NCBI GenBank assembly: GCA_002633005.1
Contig: NMRA01000446.1
Location: 125,030-175,059 of the forward strand
Direction of reading: 5' to 3'
Length of the DNA stretch: 50,030 nucleotides
Origin: Phoronis australis
Lineage: Eukaryota > Phoronida > Phoronidae
Part shown: positions 23,301 through 38,300 of the stretch, one piece after another
Position numbering within the stretch: the stretch's first letter is position 1
How the letters are laid out: each line of letters begins with the position of its first letter
Notes under the pieces: generated by a model
The model's input: the letters and a program-made list of their open reading frames with translations, nothing else
Database searches by the model: none
Told to the model about the DNA's origin: nothing
Position numbers and translations under genes: made by a program

Positions 23301-26300
23301 TCGCTGATCTTGAAGTATTCGAGAGCACCGAATTTGACGAATGTCTTTAGGCCCAGGTAGAGGAGTGGTCTGCAAAATCGTAAACTTAATGAAAGATCTG
23401 GATAGAAATGAATGAAGTCCAGCTCCACAAAATCTAACAAATGTAGGCCACCGCATTTCTCCAGTGTTCACCTCACTGGCATGCTTTGTTTATTCTGGTG
23501 ATGTTTTGTGTTACTTAAAACAAAACGTTTGGACGTATATGTAAATATGACATTGATTAATGCCAATGTCTTTGCTACCCCTTTGTTCTGACATAGCTCC
23601 CCCTTTGGCTGAAAACCAGAATTGTTGAAATCATACTGATAGTATTTCACTTCACAATTGTCTTTGATACCAATAAATGCCCTAGCCAAAAAGCAAACCT
23701 TTTATTGGTCACCCTCTCCAAGTTAAGTACGTTGAAATCCCAGTGAGCGTCCTTCTCTAATGCTAACTGTACATCGACGGGTACCTGCGTGATAGTTGTG
23801 CAATGAACTCTGGTCGGCGACATGTGAACCAGTGCTAGAAGACAAACACAAGCGTGGTGAGTGGTGATGGACTGACAACTCGCTGACAGCATGGTTACAG
23901 CTTTGGAGACTACAACAAAGCATATGACCGCATGTATTGTATAGCCACCAAAGAATCGCACCAGGTTATAGTGACTTAAAAAACCACGCAACCGGAGATT
24001 GGGAAGGTTCTTATAGGCATTTGATTAAAACCAAGTTAAAAAATGTAAGTCTTGAGCAAAGAGTCAGAATAAGACTTGTCTGATGGACTTAATATTTACC
24101 AGGGCTTGAAATGACCAATGGTAAATAATTTACCTAGTCCTAGTTCCTTGGAGATCTCTTGTCTCCTTCGATGAGTTGATGTAAAATGCTAATACTGTAC
24201 TCTTCCAGGTTACCGCCCATGCTTGGCTTACCACCCACCCCAATTTTTATTATCGAGACCTTAAAAGTGTGTGTCTTTTTGTAAATGTACGTCTCGCAAA
24301 ACTAAGATTCCAAAAAGTGCGCAACTTGCTTAACTTTCAATGACAATCATCAGTTTTAGCAGAACCGGGAACTTGCCCTACTTTTATGGCGGTAAAATAT
24401 ATGCTCTTTACTGAAGGAGACACAATTGTTTCCCTTGGCTCACGCGCGTAACTCATGTCAGAATGTACTGATCACTGAGACAGCACCTGACGAATGTATT
24501 TCATTGCCGTGGAAGAACCAACACAGCGGTACTTGACAAGAATTTCAAGTCCGTGGCCTACCTTCCCCAGACAGTAACACCAAACATCACCACCCTGAGC
24601 AATGAAATAAAAAAAAAACACGAGCACGACGGCTGGTACATGACCAACGATTTTGGAAACTCTACCGACATTATTTTGGACACATTGTTTTGAATACAAG
24701 CAGATACGGGCCATTGTTCCGTGTCTTCGTTAAACGCAATCCATGCTTTTAATGACTAACTCCTGACACCAAAATGGAAGCGCCAAACCAAACGCAATAT
24801 TACAGCGCAAGAAATCAACTACATGTAACCCTAAGCGCAAGTCGTACATTCTCTCCACATCTACTTGGTCAAGAACTTGTTTTTGAACCCTTGATTTACC
24901 TGTTGACTTTACATTATGTGTTATTACTTTTTTACATGATGTGTTTTTGCTTCATTATTTTCGCAGCTGACTGACCACCCCTATTGCCTAATAGTACATG
25001 TAGTATCGTCGGATTTTTGAGCACTGTGCTTTGAACAAATTCTGGGGGGTCAGTGTTGGCTGTTCAACACCAAAAGAACATCGTTCAAACTAGGTTCAAA
25101 GTATTTAGAAGAAAGGCTGGCTGTCAATCATTAGCACATTTGGTTGCCAAAGTAACAAGTGGCAGCATATCTTTACAAAATCACCTGCTTCCCTAACAAT
25201 ACATGATGATCTAGCGTAGTCTTATGTGATCTTGCTGTTCTCTCAAGAAACTTGCCTACTGAAGGCACATCTATCTGTAAGAATACCTCAGTTCCATGAC
25301 ATTGCGAGCAGTGACCGCGGTACGTAAAAACCCAATCACGCTCGGGATCACGGGGCCACTGTATCGTGTGCGCTATTCCACTTCAACCCGTCGAAGTCTG
25401 TTACTTCAATCCACCGACGTACAGGTATATTTTAACTTACAGAGTCAGATGTGAGTATAGCTCTGTGAGGGTAAAATCTGACCTTTGTGCAGTAAGCACC
25501 CACTCCCGACTTTTCAAAAATTTCGATTTTAATCACCCATGCTTGGCTTACCGCCCACCCTATTTTCTTAGATTCCCACTTTAAGCGCCTTGGGCGGTAA
25601 CCCGGACGAGTACGGTAATTAAAACCATAACACTTTAAAGAGCAAGGTTCAATAACCTGACGTTGAGCTTTTTAAGGAATAACATCCTTTGCTCTTTGAA
25701 GCAATGTAAGAACGAGACAAAATTGCTCGTTCCAGACTATTGCTGCACTTGCTGATTGATTTCCATCTTGTTCATGAGCAGTCATTCAAAACTGTGAAAG
25801 GAAAATTATGCCATGTTTAGGTGGCTAAAAACAAAAGAGAATTAGGCCACTTACTCATAAAACTGGTTTCATAGTTTTTACAGTGATAGCTAGACTCCAT
25901 AATGTATTACTACCTCAAGTCATAGGCAATTCATGTATGTGGCATTTTCCAGTTCACATTTTCAGAGTTGACCAACCCAAATAAAGTTTGAAGCAAAATC
26001 AGTAACTGTTGGTTTCAATGTTCTTGTAGAATTCTATCACAATGTCCAATATTATGAGACGGATTTTACGACAGTAAAGGCTCAATGCGATTTTCGTTCT
26101 TTAGCTAGAAGCGTAACAAAATAAAGTGCAGCTTTAAGTGAGCCCATCTCACGCTGTTTGAAAATGGCAACTATTGTTTAAGCAAACTGATTAAACTAAG
26201 CGTTAACACAATAACAGACAACATGACTCTCTTCAAACATTTAAACAAATACTCACCTTGCTTGCTTATATCTGATACGTGAGTAAATGACTGACGCCTC

Positions 26301-29300
26301 CTGACACCCTGCGGAACAAAAATAACCCTTTGATTTATTGACAAAATATGGCCTGCGCAAATTTTTCCGATAGGATAATCAACCAGTCAAATGGGAAATC
26401 GAAATTATCCAGGTGTCGAAAGTGAAGCAAGGGTTCTTCCATAGATATGCATGCAAACCATGTGGGCCGATCGTCACAAAAACACCAACTGAAGCTGATG
26501 GGCTGCTTTCTGCTCTCATTCTCTTCAGATTGACAAAAAGATGACTTTCATTTTTATAAGCACCACCTATGGAATATTGAGTCGCCCATTAACAGTGCGA
26601 AATTTGCAATAGTCAGTGCTGTCCTGGTGAATTCAGCTAGTTTAAACATGGTACAAATTGCACTGCATGTTTTCACTTACTAATCTTCCTTTCTGTTAAT
26701 TTACAAATTACAAACAACAGTATTTTACACAATATTTTCACTAATCGAACACGTCACAATCTGAATTTCACTGCAAAAGAATAGCAATAAGCACTATGAA
26801 CTGTGAAACACAATTTTGACCATGTGTCTTGTAAAGCAGAATACCTCAGACTCTTCAAAATTTGGCTCAAGATTTTCAACGTGAATCAGAGTTTTGCAAA
26901 CAAGGTGCATATAGTGTTTCAAACATGGTGCAGTACTTAGGTTTGAATATATGACCTACAGAGAACACTTACGTTTGCATACATGATGTACAGAGAACAC
27001 TGATAGTGTTTTAAGTAATACAGAGGTGATGCATACGTCAACTAGTTCAAGTAGTTCAGTGACTACTTCTAGGCAAGAGTGTGGATTGGCATAGCTTGCA
27101 ACATTTGTGAGCAAAACAAAAACCGAACACCTGAACAGAAAAAAGGGGGACATCCAGGTCTAAAGGAGGATGTCTGGGTCTATTCAAAAATTAAAGACTA
27201 AAATTCAACCACAATACTCAAAAGCATCTCATCTTTTTAAGTCAAATGCGATAATAGGGCTACATTATGTAGAGACACACAATAACTTAATGATAAGTCA
27301 AATTTGGTGTTTGTCAAGGAGCAGGGAATTTGGAGGAGGTGAGAGGCAGGGCAAACCTTCGGAATGTAGGGTTGTTGGCAAGTACAGGTGAATCATGAAT
27401 TGCATCTCTTGTTAAGCTATGACGTATTTCATAGTGAAAAATACTGTTCTTTCATTTGGTAGTCAAACTTTGGCCTTTGGACACTGGTGACTATATAAGT
27501 CTGTCAAAAACTTGACTATGAAATTAAAACTTTTGTTAATTTTAGCGTTTATCAATCATACATTATATTAGAAACTAAGTGCAGTTAACACCACTTAGGG
27601 TATTAGCACAACCTCATTCTTTACTAATTAGTGAACCTGTTATTTAAGTACCTCAAGCAAGCTGCCTTCAACCAATCAGCAACCAGTGCAGCAGCGAGTG
27701 CGGGTGTGGAGGATAATGGTCAGGAGAGTCCATGCAAGGCAAGCAGGCACATGGCAACAGTTACCGTGGCAACGTGGCTAGAAACAGCTGCTCACTGCCA
27801 CTCTCCAAATACTTGATGAAATTTCTGGTGTTTTACCACGACTAAAAACACTGTGTCTAGCCTAGTTGAGCAGTATGATTGAGTGGTCTCTCGTTAAGTT
27901 TTCAAAAGGTAATTTTAAAACAAACATTTCAAAGGCTTCCTTTCAATCAAAACTCCTTTCAAGTTTATAGCTTAAGTAAAAGAAATGGAGATTTGTTTTT
28001 TGAGCAGCTGCTTCAAACAAAAACATTATAGTGGTTTCCATGGCATCTCAATAATCAGTACAATAAAAATAATCGTAAGAGAAGTGTGGTGCTTTGAAAT
28101 GCGCCCACAAAGGCAACGCAAACGGTGTGCTTCTTGAGGTGTTTATTTGTATCACAAAAATGGCCACTAGATGGCGCAAAATAAGTTGAATACAATAACT
28201 TGTCATCACTTCTTAAATAGAAAGCAAATTACCAAATATCCGTCGTGGAACTTCAGAGAAACAGAAGGAAAGGAAAAATTGCCACTACAAGCTTGTGGGC
28301 CACTAGGAGGCGACACAGTAGTCGAAGTCGTCAAAAAATCATCGTCAACCCCCCTCATCACACTTAAGACACCACAGGCGCTTGGGTTTATCGCAAATGA
28401 CGTCACTCAACAATATAAGAAAACATAAAGGTTGGACACTCGAAATCTGTTTGCTCAGAATTTTCTACTCAAATGTGCATGGAACTCTACGAAACTAGCA
28501 TCGGACAACTCTTAGAATACCTTCTTTCATTTGATCTCTTCAAATTGCCTTCGAGTGGTGATTTGGCGACAAAAATGCCAAAAGAATGCCAAAATCACAA
28601 ATTCAAGGACCTGATTCCGTGATGTCATGGCAGACGGTAAAACGAAACTGTCACTAGGAGGCGCCACAGTAAAGGTCGTCAGAAAATCATCAACAGCTGT
28701 CCTCCTCGCATTAGAACATGCCAATTTCCACAGTCATCCTTAACAATGGTTTAGTTGATAGAGAGGCTGACGCCAAAAAACAGACTCGAAAACAATAAAC
28801 ATGGCCACTAGGTGGTGTAAAATACATTGAATAAACCCGAAAACAAATCGACAGCTTCACCTCACTAATAGATGACTATCTTCCAAATTTTATTGATATC
28901 CGTTGAGGACATTTGAAGATACAGACTAGGTGAACATAAAAAAATTGCCACTAGGGGTCACACCGGCAATCCAATCTGTCGGAATGTCATCGTTGTCAAC
29001 TTCAAATACATTAATTGCACAAATTTAATAAAGATCCTGTAGAGCAATTAGGAGATATACCCATGGGTGAAAAAACAAACAAAACTGCCACTAGGAGGCG
29101 CCACGGCATTCAAAGTTGTCGGAAACTCATCTTTAGCATCTTCTTCACAGTAGTAACATATATGCCAATATTCGCAATCATCAAGTTGTTTGGTTGACAA
29201 AGGGGTGGACGCCAAAAAACAGACTCGAATCACTAAAAATGGCCACTAGGTGGTACAACATACCTTGAATCCATCCAAAAAAAAGAGGACGGCGTCATCT

Positions 29301-32300
29301 CAATAATATAAGTCTAACTGCCAAAATCATAATTATGAGAATCCGTTGAGGATCTCCAGTAAATGTAAAAATCTGTAATTGCCACCAGGGGACACACCTG
29401 TAGTCAAATAGGTCCAAAATTCATCATCATCCGTCGTCAGCTTCACTGGAACACATCTGCCAAATCTCATCAAGAGCTGTGAGGGGTGTAGGATACAGCT
29501 GCAGACGCTGGACGACAGAGACGACCGCAATATGCACCCACATATAATTATGTAGGCGCAGAAAAACTACACCGTTGAAGCGTGATCTTTCATAAAGAAA
29601 TGTTGATGTTCGATCTGTTGCACGAGTTACATTATTTGATAGGCAGTTATACTTTGAGACTACATCACAAGGATCTCTTAAAGAACCATTGCCATACTAC
29701 CATGATTAAAGTAGGTTTACGACAGGGAAAATGGCGCCACATGACAAAAATGTATTAATCATAAAGCATTATCACATGAATTTGCAAAATCTTACAATAG
29801 GTATAGTACATAAATGTCCCTGTGTGTTTAATAAAGGAATCTGTACACAACAGATATGGGATTGAGTTTTTTTTTTGGTTAAGCCTTTGTTGTCCAATTT
29901 TCTTGGCCAAGTATTGTGGAGTTAAAGCCTGCATGCTTTTCAACTTGCCCAGGGCATAATCCAGCAGGCCTATATTCTAAAAATGAGGTGACTCTATGGC
30001 TTCAACCATAAGCATATCTATTGCTTTAGTTGGAAATGATCTCAGATCACCCAATTTAAAAGCAAACACGCTTCCTGCCATGTTCAACATGATGTATCTA
30101 TGAGTACTTATAATTTATGCTTTACCTAATCCTCGTGATAATGTAAGTCTTGGAACAGATCAAATGAACACCAACAAAACGAAGGCAATCCTACAATTAT
30201 TCCATTCACAATATTGCCCAGTTAATTGAGTTGCCATGACTACCATTGTAAGACAACTGGCATGCAAAGAACTACAACAACAGCAAACCACCACCGAAAG
30301 CAGACATATAACTCAGTACAGTCACCAACTGTGAGTAGTGCATTCTTTGAAAACCCATAATATACCAAATTCTAGCAGTTGGACTGGTGTCTGTTAATCT
30401 ACAGGACTGGTGCTAAAAAGCAATTTGGGTGCATTCTGCCATATGCTCAGCACCAGAGAGGTACCTTTTGGCAAAAAATATTGGAAGAAGTGCAATAATG
30501 TTTTTTCAGTTTTCTCCTTTCACAATTTGACATTCCAACCTTGCTAATCAGTCACTTCAGTATAGCCTTGTAAGGTGACAAGCTTTGTCATGAAACTCCT
30601 GGCGTTTCGGTCATGTGACCTCGTCAATCTAACAAGTAGAATGCACCCCTCATTTTTGGCACTTGGCCTGTGACAAGTGAATACATTTAAGTGCAATATA
30701 CAAAATACAGTACTTTTCAAAGGAAATCAACAAAATCTCTTCCAGGATGAAATCTACCACATTATACAGTAAAAACGACTCAGCTAATTATCAGATGGCA
30801 TTATTTGATATCGGGTTTTATTCTACGGTTTGGCTACATCTTCCTAAGGCTAGAAATTTTATCGGAAACTTGGCAACCTTTGTTTTGTGCATGCTTAAGT
30901 GCTGTACTTCATTTGTCACTACATGTAAAATTCGTGTGTGAATAAAGCAAGTTGAATTTCACTCAAAGCATGGTAAAGAATTCCATAATTTTGGACATTT
31001 GATAAATTTGTTACTCACATCTTTAATTGTGGAACATACGGTTATTTGTGAGCTCAAATTAGTAGTGCCTAAAAATTGTCAAAATTTCCATAGCTTCTGA
31101 ACAATTTTTGGGTTTCTGAAAGTGTTGCCAAAATGCCTGACTTGAAAACGCAGGAAAAAAACAAGTGAACTCAAAAAGAAATTTACATCGAGGTCTGTTT
31201 CCAACAACTAGATATTTAATTTTATATGCATTGGGTACTAACTACATCAGGCTACTAGAACAACACAGTTGCTTCACTAATAAATATAGTTCGCAATCCT
31301 CACAAATGAACATGACTCAGGGACCCAATAGGTGACACACAAACTCATGCTTTGAATCACAAACACAGTTCATGGACTCCATAGACCCTATTCACGCCGA
31401 CAGGAGGCGTGTTCCAAAACGAGGCTCGCTACGATAGCTCTGTTAGCTTATCGGCATTAAGGAGTCTGTGTTTCAGTCCGTGTTGTTCCCCGAACGGCTA
31501 AAAAAAATACGGACACGCTTCACAATCTCTAAAGACGTTTAGATTCGGAAGCGTTGGGTCATTGCCATACGCCGACGAAGCAAAATATGTCCGAGTAAAA
31601 TAAATGTTTTCGAAAAGTTAGATCATATTTTGTCGCGTCTCGGTCAGTTGTCAAGCATCATAGTAACGACCGGAGAATGGGCCAGCCAGGTTGTATATTC
31701 ATGACTACGGATTTAGGGGGGGGGCCTAAAATTGTATCAGATCCCATTNCAGATGACCTGGTCCGCGTAGAAAGTATTTTGATCAACAATTTACAAGAAA
31801 AAAAGTAACCCTGCATTCAGCATAATACCTAATCCGTAACACTACGATCGCCGCAATTTGGTCATATTTACTTTTCATGTTTCGAACCTAGTTTTCCGAG
31901 AAAAATTAAACCCTTTCGTCAGACATTCTCTAATGTAATTTTCTACGTCTGTGTGGTTTAATTGTTGACACATTATTTAAATTCAATATCCAGGTTGGAC
32001 TCGAAAGACCGGCTATTTAACTCACGCAATGTCTACTTTCGCTTTGTTTATCGCAGTGAGCCTCGCTTTGGATTTTAATGTCTGCCGCGTGAATAGAGTC
32101 TATGTTGTTCAGTTTCAGTCAGAGATGTATTTTTGAAAACATAAGCCGTGTTTTGCGAGTTTGACACCATGTTTGGCAGTTGGAGCAGTGTATGAAGCAG
32201 TCGCAGACCTGAGTTGGTGAGTTGTTTATTGAACCCATGAGTAGTGTTTATAAGTGAAGAACAGCAGCCATGTTGTCTGTGTAGGCAAAAACAATAATGA

Positions 32301-35300
32301 AGACAAGGCCTTTATCACACCGTCACCTGCTGTCATCGTATTGCGAGGATTTTTCGCTACATTTTTCATAATCTAAAAATCACCATAACAAAATCACGCC
32401 TAGACCCAATCACATGTAACAAAATAACGAACAAACACTATAAGAGTCAAATGTACTGAAATGGTTGCTACGACAACAGAGACCCACGCACGCTCACTCA
32501 CCCTTGTCCATTCTCGTGAGTTGGAAGACTGTGATACAAGAATTGGATTGTGACACACAACTTAATTAGTGGTCGATGTTTATTAGCCTGAGGTATGTGA
32601 GACATAAATGTTGGTGTGGGTGGGCACTACTCTAATTTGCGGTTAAAACACAGTGAGTCGTAGTAATGTGCCTAAATGCAAATTGATGATTTGATTGAAC
32701 TAGGAAACTGTATTTGCTTACACATTGAGCCAAATTTGAGCAACGTTTTGGACGTCAAAGTTAAAGCAAACAGAAATTGGTGAATCAAAATGCTTAGTGA
32801 AGAACATGATTCATTTTGAAGTTATTTAACATACCGCTGGTTATCTGGGAGACGCATTTTTCCATGTTCATTGCTGTTCCCCTGGTGGTATAATTACTAA
32901 CTAAAAAGTTTAGAACATGCACTATCTTCCGCTGCCTGAATAAAGGTCAGCACAGCCCAGGATTTACTCCTATGACAGAGACTAATGATCAACTGAGCAT
33001 GCTCGCAGTGCAGTAACTAAAGCTTAACATTCTAAGACCACAACGCAAGCTTCAGCATCACCAACCGCCACCCAGCAGCAGACAGCACCATGACGTGCCA
33101 ATGCAATAGCAGCATTACTCACAGACATCAGGCCGCCGACCAGGTCGCTTGTCATCTGGTCTTCTGTTTGCTCGGCCACATTGGGCGAGTAGAGCTCTGT
33201 TGTCCGTAGGATCTCCAGGGCATGGTCAAGCGCTTGAGCCACAGTGACTGGGCTATCTTCCTGTGCCGCATTAATTATGTTGATTATCTGAAAACAATTG
33301 CAAGTATACTAACTACTCTAACAAACAAGGTCAGAATTCACTCCTGTGTCTTCAAATTTGGTTAAGAAAAAACATGCACCTACTAAGTAACCTACAAGAG
33401 TGGAAAATTGGCGGCCTTCAAGTACAATGATAGACATCAGCAGATTAAGAAACGCAGTGGAGGGAAAAAAGTGTTGTTTTTCTGCTTATAAGGGGGGGCA
33501 TCAACAATTTTGTACACCTGGCAGATATGACTTATGTCAATAATTATTATCATAAAATTGTGCTATGTAATGTCAAAAACATTTTTGAAGTCTGCACTAC
33601 AACAGTTATCATGTCTCGCCCAAGCAGGCTTACCCCAGAACATCTTGTACTACGTGCAACTAGCTTTACGTACTTTAAGTGGAACATCTACACACACGTC
33701 ACATATACGGTAACTAGAGCAAGGCAGAAGACATCACTCTGTACATGATAATGAATAGTTAATACAAATAAAGTGTGAAAGATCCCGTCTGTAGGTAACG
33801 TGACCGCAACAGACACAAACTTCCTCCTTGCCCCAGGTTTGCGGCCACACAGCGATTAGAAGTGCCGCATGTTACACCTCGAACAAGTTGCCCTACCACG
33901 ATAATTAAGGTGATGTTATCACAAGTGGGGTAAGTTGCTCTAGTTTAGCCAGCATCTATACAGCCACTAAAAATAGTGACGACTCGCTCCACGAGTAACT
34001 TGTAGGGTAAGTCTGTGTTCTGGTCATAGTCTACTTACTAATACCGTTTGAGAAATACTGGACTAAGACTGGATGAGACTGTTGGTAAATAACATGGACT
34101 ACATTCAAAATACATCTTCCAATTGTATACAAAATAATGCTGCTAGCTGTGTAGAAGAAAATTGCAGATTGGAGTGATGATCGTTGCCAGTGAATGCTAC
34201 CTGACAATCAGTCTCTATAGTGATTTGTTTACCATCTACATAGGACCAGTCCGAGACTTCATGAACAATCCAACCCAATGACAAATGGTTTGAAAACTGC
34301 AATATTGATAAGATCTAGCCTGTCTTCTGGGCATTGGACGTATTAAACATAAGATCTAGCCTGTCTATGGGCATTGGTGTATTAAACATCAGATCTCGCC
34401 TGTCTATGAACATTCATTGGTGCATTAAACAGCCTGTCTATAGACATTGGTGCATTAAACATAAGGTCTAGCCTGTCTTTGGACATTGGTGCATTAAACA
34501 TAAGGTTTAGCCTNTTTGTATCTCTGGAAACGGAGCTTGCAACGCACCTATTATTTTCGGGACATATTCCGAGCATAAATAATGCTGCTAGCTGTGTAGA
34601 AGAAAATTGCAGATTGGAGTGATGATCGTTGCCAGTGAATGCTACCTGACAATCAGTCTCTATAGTGATTTGTTTACCATCTACATAGGACCAGTCCGAG
34701 ACTTCATGACCAATCCAACCCAATGACAAATGGTTTGAAAACTGCAATATTGATAAGATCTAGCCTGTCTTCTGGGCATTGGACGTATTAAACATAAGAT
34801 CTAGCCTGTCTATGGGCATTGGTGTATTAAACATCAGATCTCGCCTGTTCTATGAACATTCATTGGTGCATTAAACAGCCTGTCTATAGACATTGGTGCA
34901 TTAAACATAAGGTCTAGCCTGTCTTTGGACATTGGTGCATTAAACATAAGGTTTAGCCTGTCTATGGAGATTGGTCACCATTGGTGTATAAAACATAAGA
35001 TCTCGCCTGTCTATGAACATTCATTGGTGCATTAAACAGCCTGTCTATGGACATTGGTGCATTAAACATAAGGTTTAGCCTGTCTTTGGACATTGGTGCA
35101 TTCAACAGAAGGTTTAGCCTGTCTATGGACAATGGTGCACTAAACATAAGGTCTACAGCCTGTCTATGGACATTGGTGCTTTAAACATAAGGTCTAGCCT
35201 GTCTATGGACTAAAACATAATAATTACAGAGAGATACGTTAACCCCACAGAACAGAATTCACTTTCATGAGCATCTGTGGTTATGTACAGTGATGGACAC

Positions 35301-38300
35301 AGCATTTACCTTCGTAATGGGTGCTTCCACTGTGAGGGAGTGAATGCGTGCAACAGACTCTCGACGTTTAGAGTAGAATCCACCTAAAACGAGCAAGACA
35401 ATTGGTTGCACCAAATGAGGACCTACAGTGTTAAAATTACCATGCGAGTAAAGTGTTCACATCACCATAATGCGAGCACACACAGTGTTGACATCACCAC
35501 GATGTGAGCACAAATAATGCTGATATCACGATAACACGAGCACAACCAGTGCTGACATCAATATAATGTACGCTCAAATAATTTTGACTAATTATAATGT
35601 GATGCAAGGCCGGCATCAGCACTGCAATGACATTAACAGTGCTGAAATCATTACTTGGCAAACACAAACAGTGTTGACATCACCAACATGACAGTCATTC
35701 AAAGGTGTGCACAGTTTTGATCGCATCATCGCAGCCGTGTTGACATCATCACTACGTGAGCACACGTATTACTGTTGTGACATAAACAATTAATTGCCAC
35801 TTCAGACACAGTGTTCACATGATCATGAGAGCACAAGTACCACATTACTGTCATGTGACACAAACAATGATGACATCTACAGCACACATCACGAATTTTT
35901 GTCCGCCCGGTCGGAAATTGGTCGACGACCGGCCGTCGACCGGTCGTCTAGCCGACCAGCAGCCGACCAACAACGTCGGCTAGGAGCCGTCTGCTGAGTC
36001 GCCTCTGTGGTCGGCACTTGAGTCGGCTAAGTGGTCGCCTAGCATAGATGACCAATTCGGATTAAGCGTGTCCTTGGTCGGCAATTACCATTTTATGACT
36101 TAGCGGGTGAACTTTGGCCAAACAAACATTTGATTGTTCGCTGTTCGTTCACCAGTGGTATCTCCGGTCTTGACATCGGTTTATCAACTTTTGTTACACT
36201 ATTGAAAGGAGGTAAAATCGAATCCTACAAATACGAAGTGCGTGACATTACACCAGCCTCAAACTTTATGTTGAATTAATGACAGTGTGGTAAAATCAAA
36301 CGTTAAGTGAGATCGCGGAAGCATAATTTCTAACTTTAGAAATAAGACTTTTTATACAGTACTTCATGCATAGAAACAAGCACGTTGTTTGAAATTTTAC
36401 AGTACATTTGCATAAAAATCAGAATACAACAATGGATATTTTACTACCTCAAGTGTTTTCATGCAGCGGAATGCTCAACAAGCATCACGCATTTGCGCTC
36501 ATCCGTTATTGCTCTTGATCATCACTTCATCACGCTGTATATTGCGATTTACCACAGATAATTATTGCATATTTCTGTATAATTTCTTAATATGTTGGTA
36601 CAGCAATAGAACCCAAGTTTATTTTAGGAACAACATAAACAATGGTTTGAACATAGCGCCGATATTACATGTAAATCATGGGCGCATGAAAACGGAAGAC
36701 TGTGATCGGTTTATAGTGTCATCATCATCATTCTGAAATTGTTGTCACATTCGCTGTAAAAAATCTTTTCGAAACTAGAGCATTCCTATCTAGCCAGCTA
36801 GTTGTATAAAGGCTATTTTCAAAATACAGCAAGGTGCCACTGCTTATTAAGATCAAACAGACCTCGAAACTTCACACAGCCCAGATAGTTACGCTTTTTG
36901 TCACCTCGTCGAAAAGCTTGTATCAACATGAGCTCAAGACTGGCGGGTGTGCATGCAGAATCTAGAAGTCAATTGGCATTCAAGTTGCCCGTTACGGCAG
37001 TTTAAGCGAAAAACATCCGACGTCATCTTCCTGCGTAATTCTCTGCCTTTTTAACGAAAAAATGTATGCCGTCGTTTAGAAAAAAGTTCATTCGTGACAC
37101 GTGCCACTTCCCATTAGATGATGACAACATCTCGGCAAAATTCGTTCTAAAATTCGGTTCACTGATATCAAAATTCCAAAAACATATAATGAAGTGAAAC
37201 CAATTCTGATCATTTGTTGTGACGTTTACGCAACCTCTTTGGAGAACGTTTGATTGAAGAATCTGGGAAAAAGAAACTGGCTAAAAGGTGAGTGACGCAA
37301 TATTTCATTGGGTCGAAAGTCGACACATAAGATCACACCATAACTTTAGCAGCAGAATAATTGTAAAAAACCATTTTTTGCAACGCTGGTAAATAATTTA
37401 GATTACTCTAGGAAGATTTTATTCGGTCAGTTTTTACCCACATTGGCACAAATTTGTATATTTAATTTAGTAAACAGCTTCGCACCAAGGCTAGAGCCTT
37501 CCGAGCCCTTTGGCGTAAGAACACAATACTTGGTGTTTTGCGTATACTTCAAGGGGTAAAACTTTGAAAATAATATTTTTGGGGTAACCTGGTACATGTA
37601 ATCCTAAAAAAGTAATCTGTGTTTTCATGTAGTGCGTAAAAATGATTAACCCATTGATTCAAAAAGAACACTCTCGCAAACGAAAATGCACACAATTTTC
37701 AGCTATATTACACTGGTTGATGGCCGGTCGGCTGAACGGTCGGCTGGGGAGTCGCCTTATGAGTTGGCACTGTGGGCGGCTGCCGGTCGGCTAATTTTTA
37801 GCCGACCAGTCGGCTAGTTTGCCGACCGGTCGACGGCTAGTCGTCGACCAATTTCCGACCGGGCGGACAAAAATTCGTGATGTGTGCTGTACATTGGTTA
37901 TGGTTCACATTTTAGAAGTCGCATATACTAACCAAAGCTCACTCAGCAGCATGTCATTCAACTGCTCACTATATAACTGCTGCAGAAAAATATTATCTAA
38001 CGGCTATTAGATAATTTTTCACAGAATGACTTTTTGCAAAAACAACTCAAACACCTAGCGTGCCTTTCGTAAATGCGAGAAACTTGCAAAATCGCAATAT
38101 TATGAAAGACTTCGCAAGATATCACTATGTAACACAAGGAGAACACGAGATAACACTAGCCTCCTTCTCAAGAGTCCTGCATCAGCAGAACTGGCAGCCA
38201 TTTGTTGCAATTTTTGAGTGTTTATTTCTGCACCACAATTTGAACCAACAAGTTATTATTAATAGTAAATGTGTTATTTCAATGCATTAGTTATTTCCAT

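Noticed and set aside
28171-28428. 85-codon open frame within the 145-bp array, and similar ones up to 29530
   Set aside because: They shift frame relative to the monomer from unit to unit and are not conserved between monomers.
34382-34747. 121-codon open frame on - with a repeated NAPMS peptide
   Set aside because: It lies in the 39-bp minisatellite and the duplicated block, contains an undefined residue at the N, and has no splice sites or family likeness.
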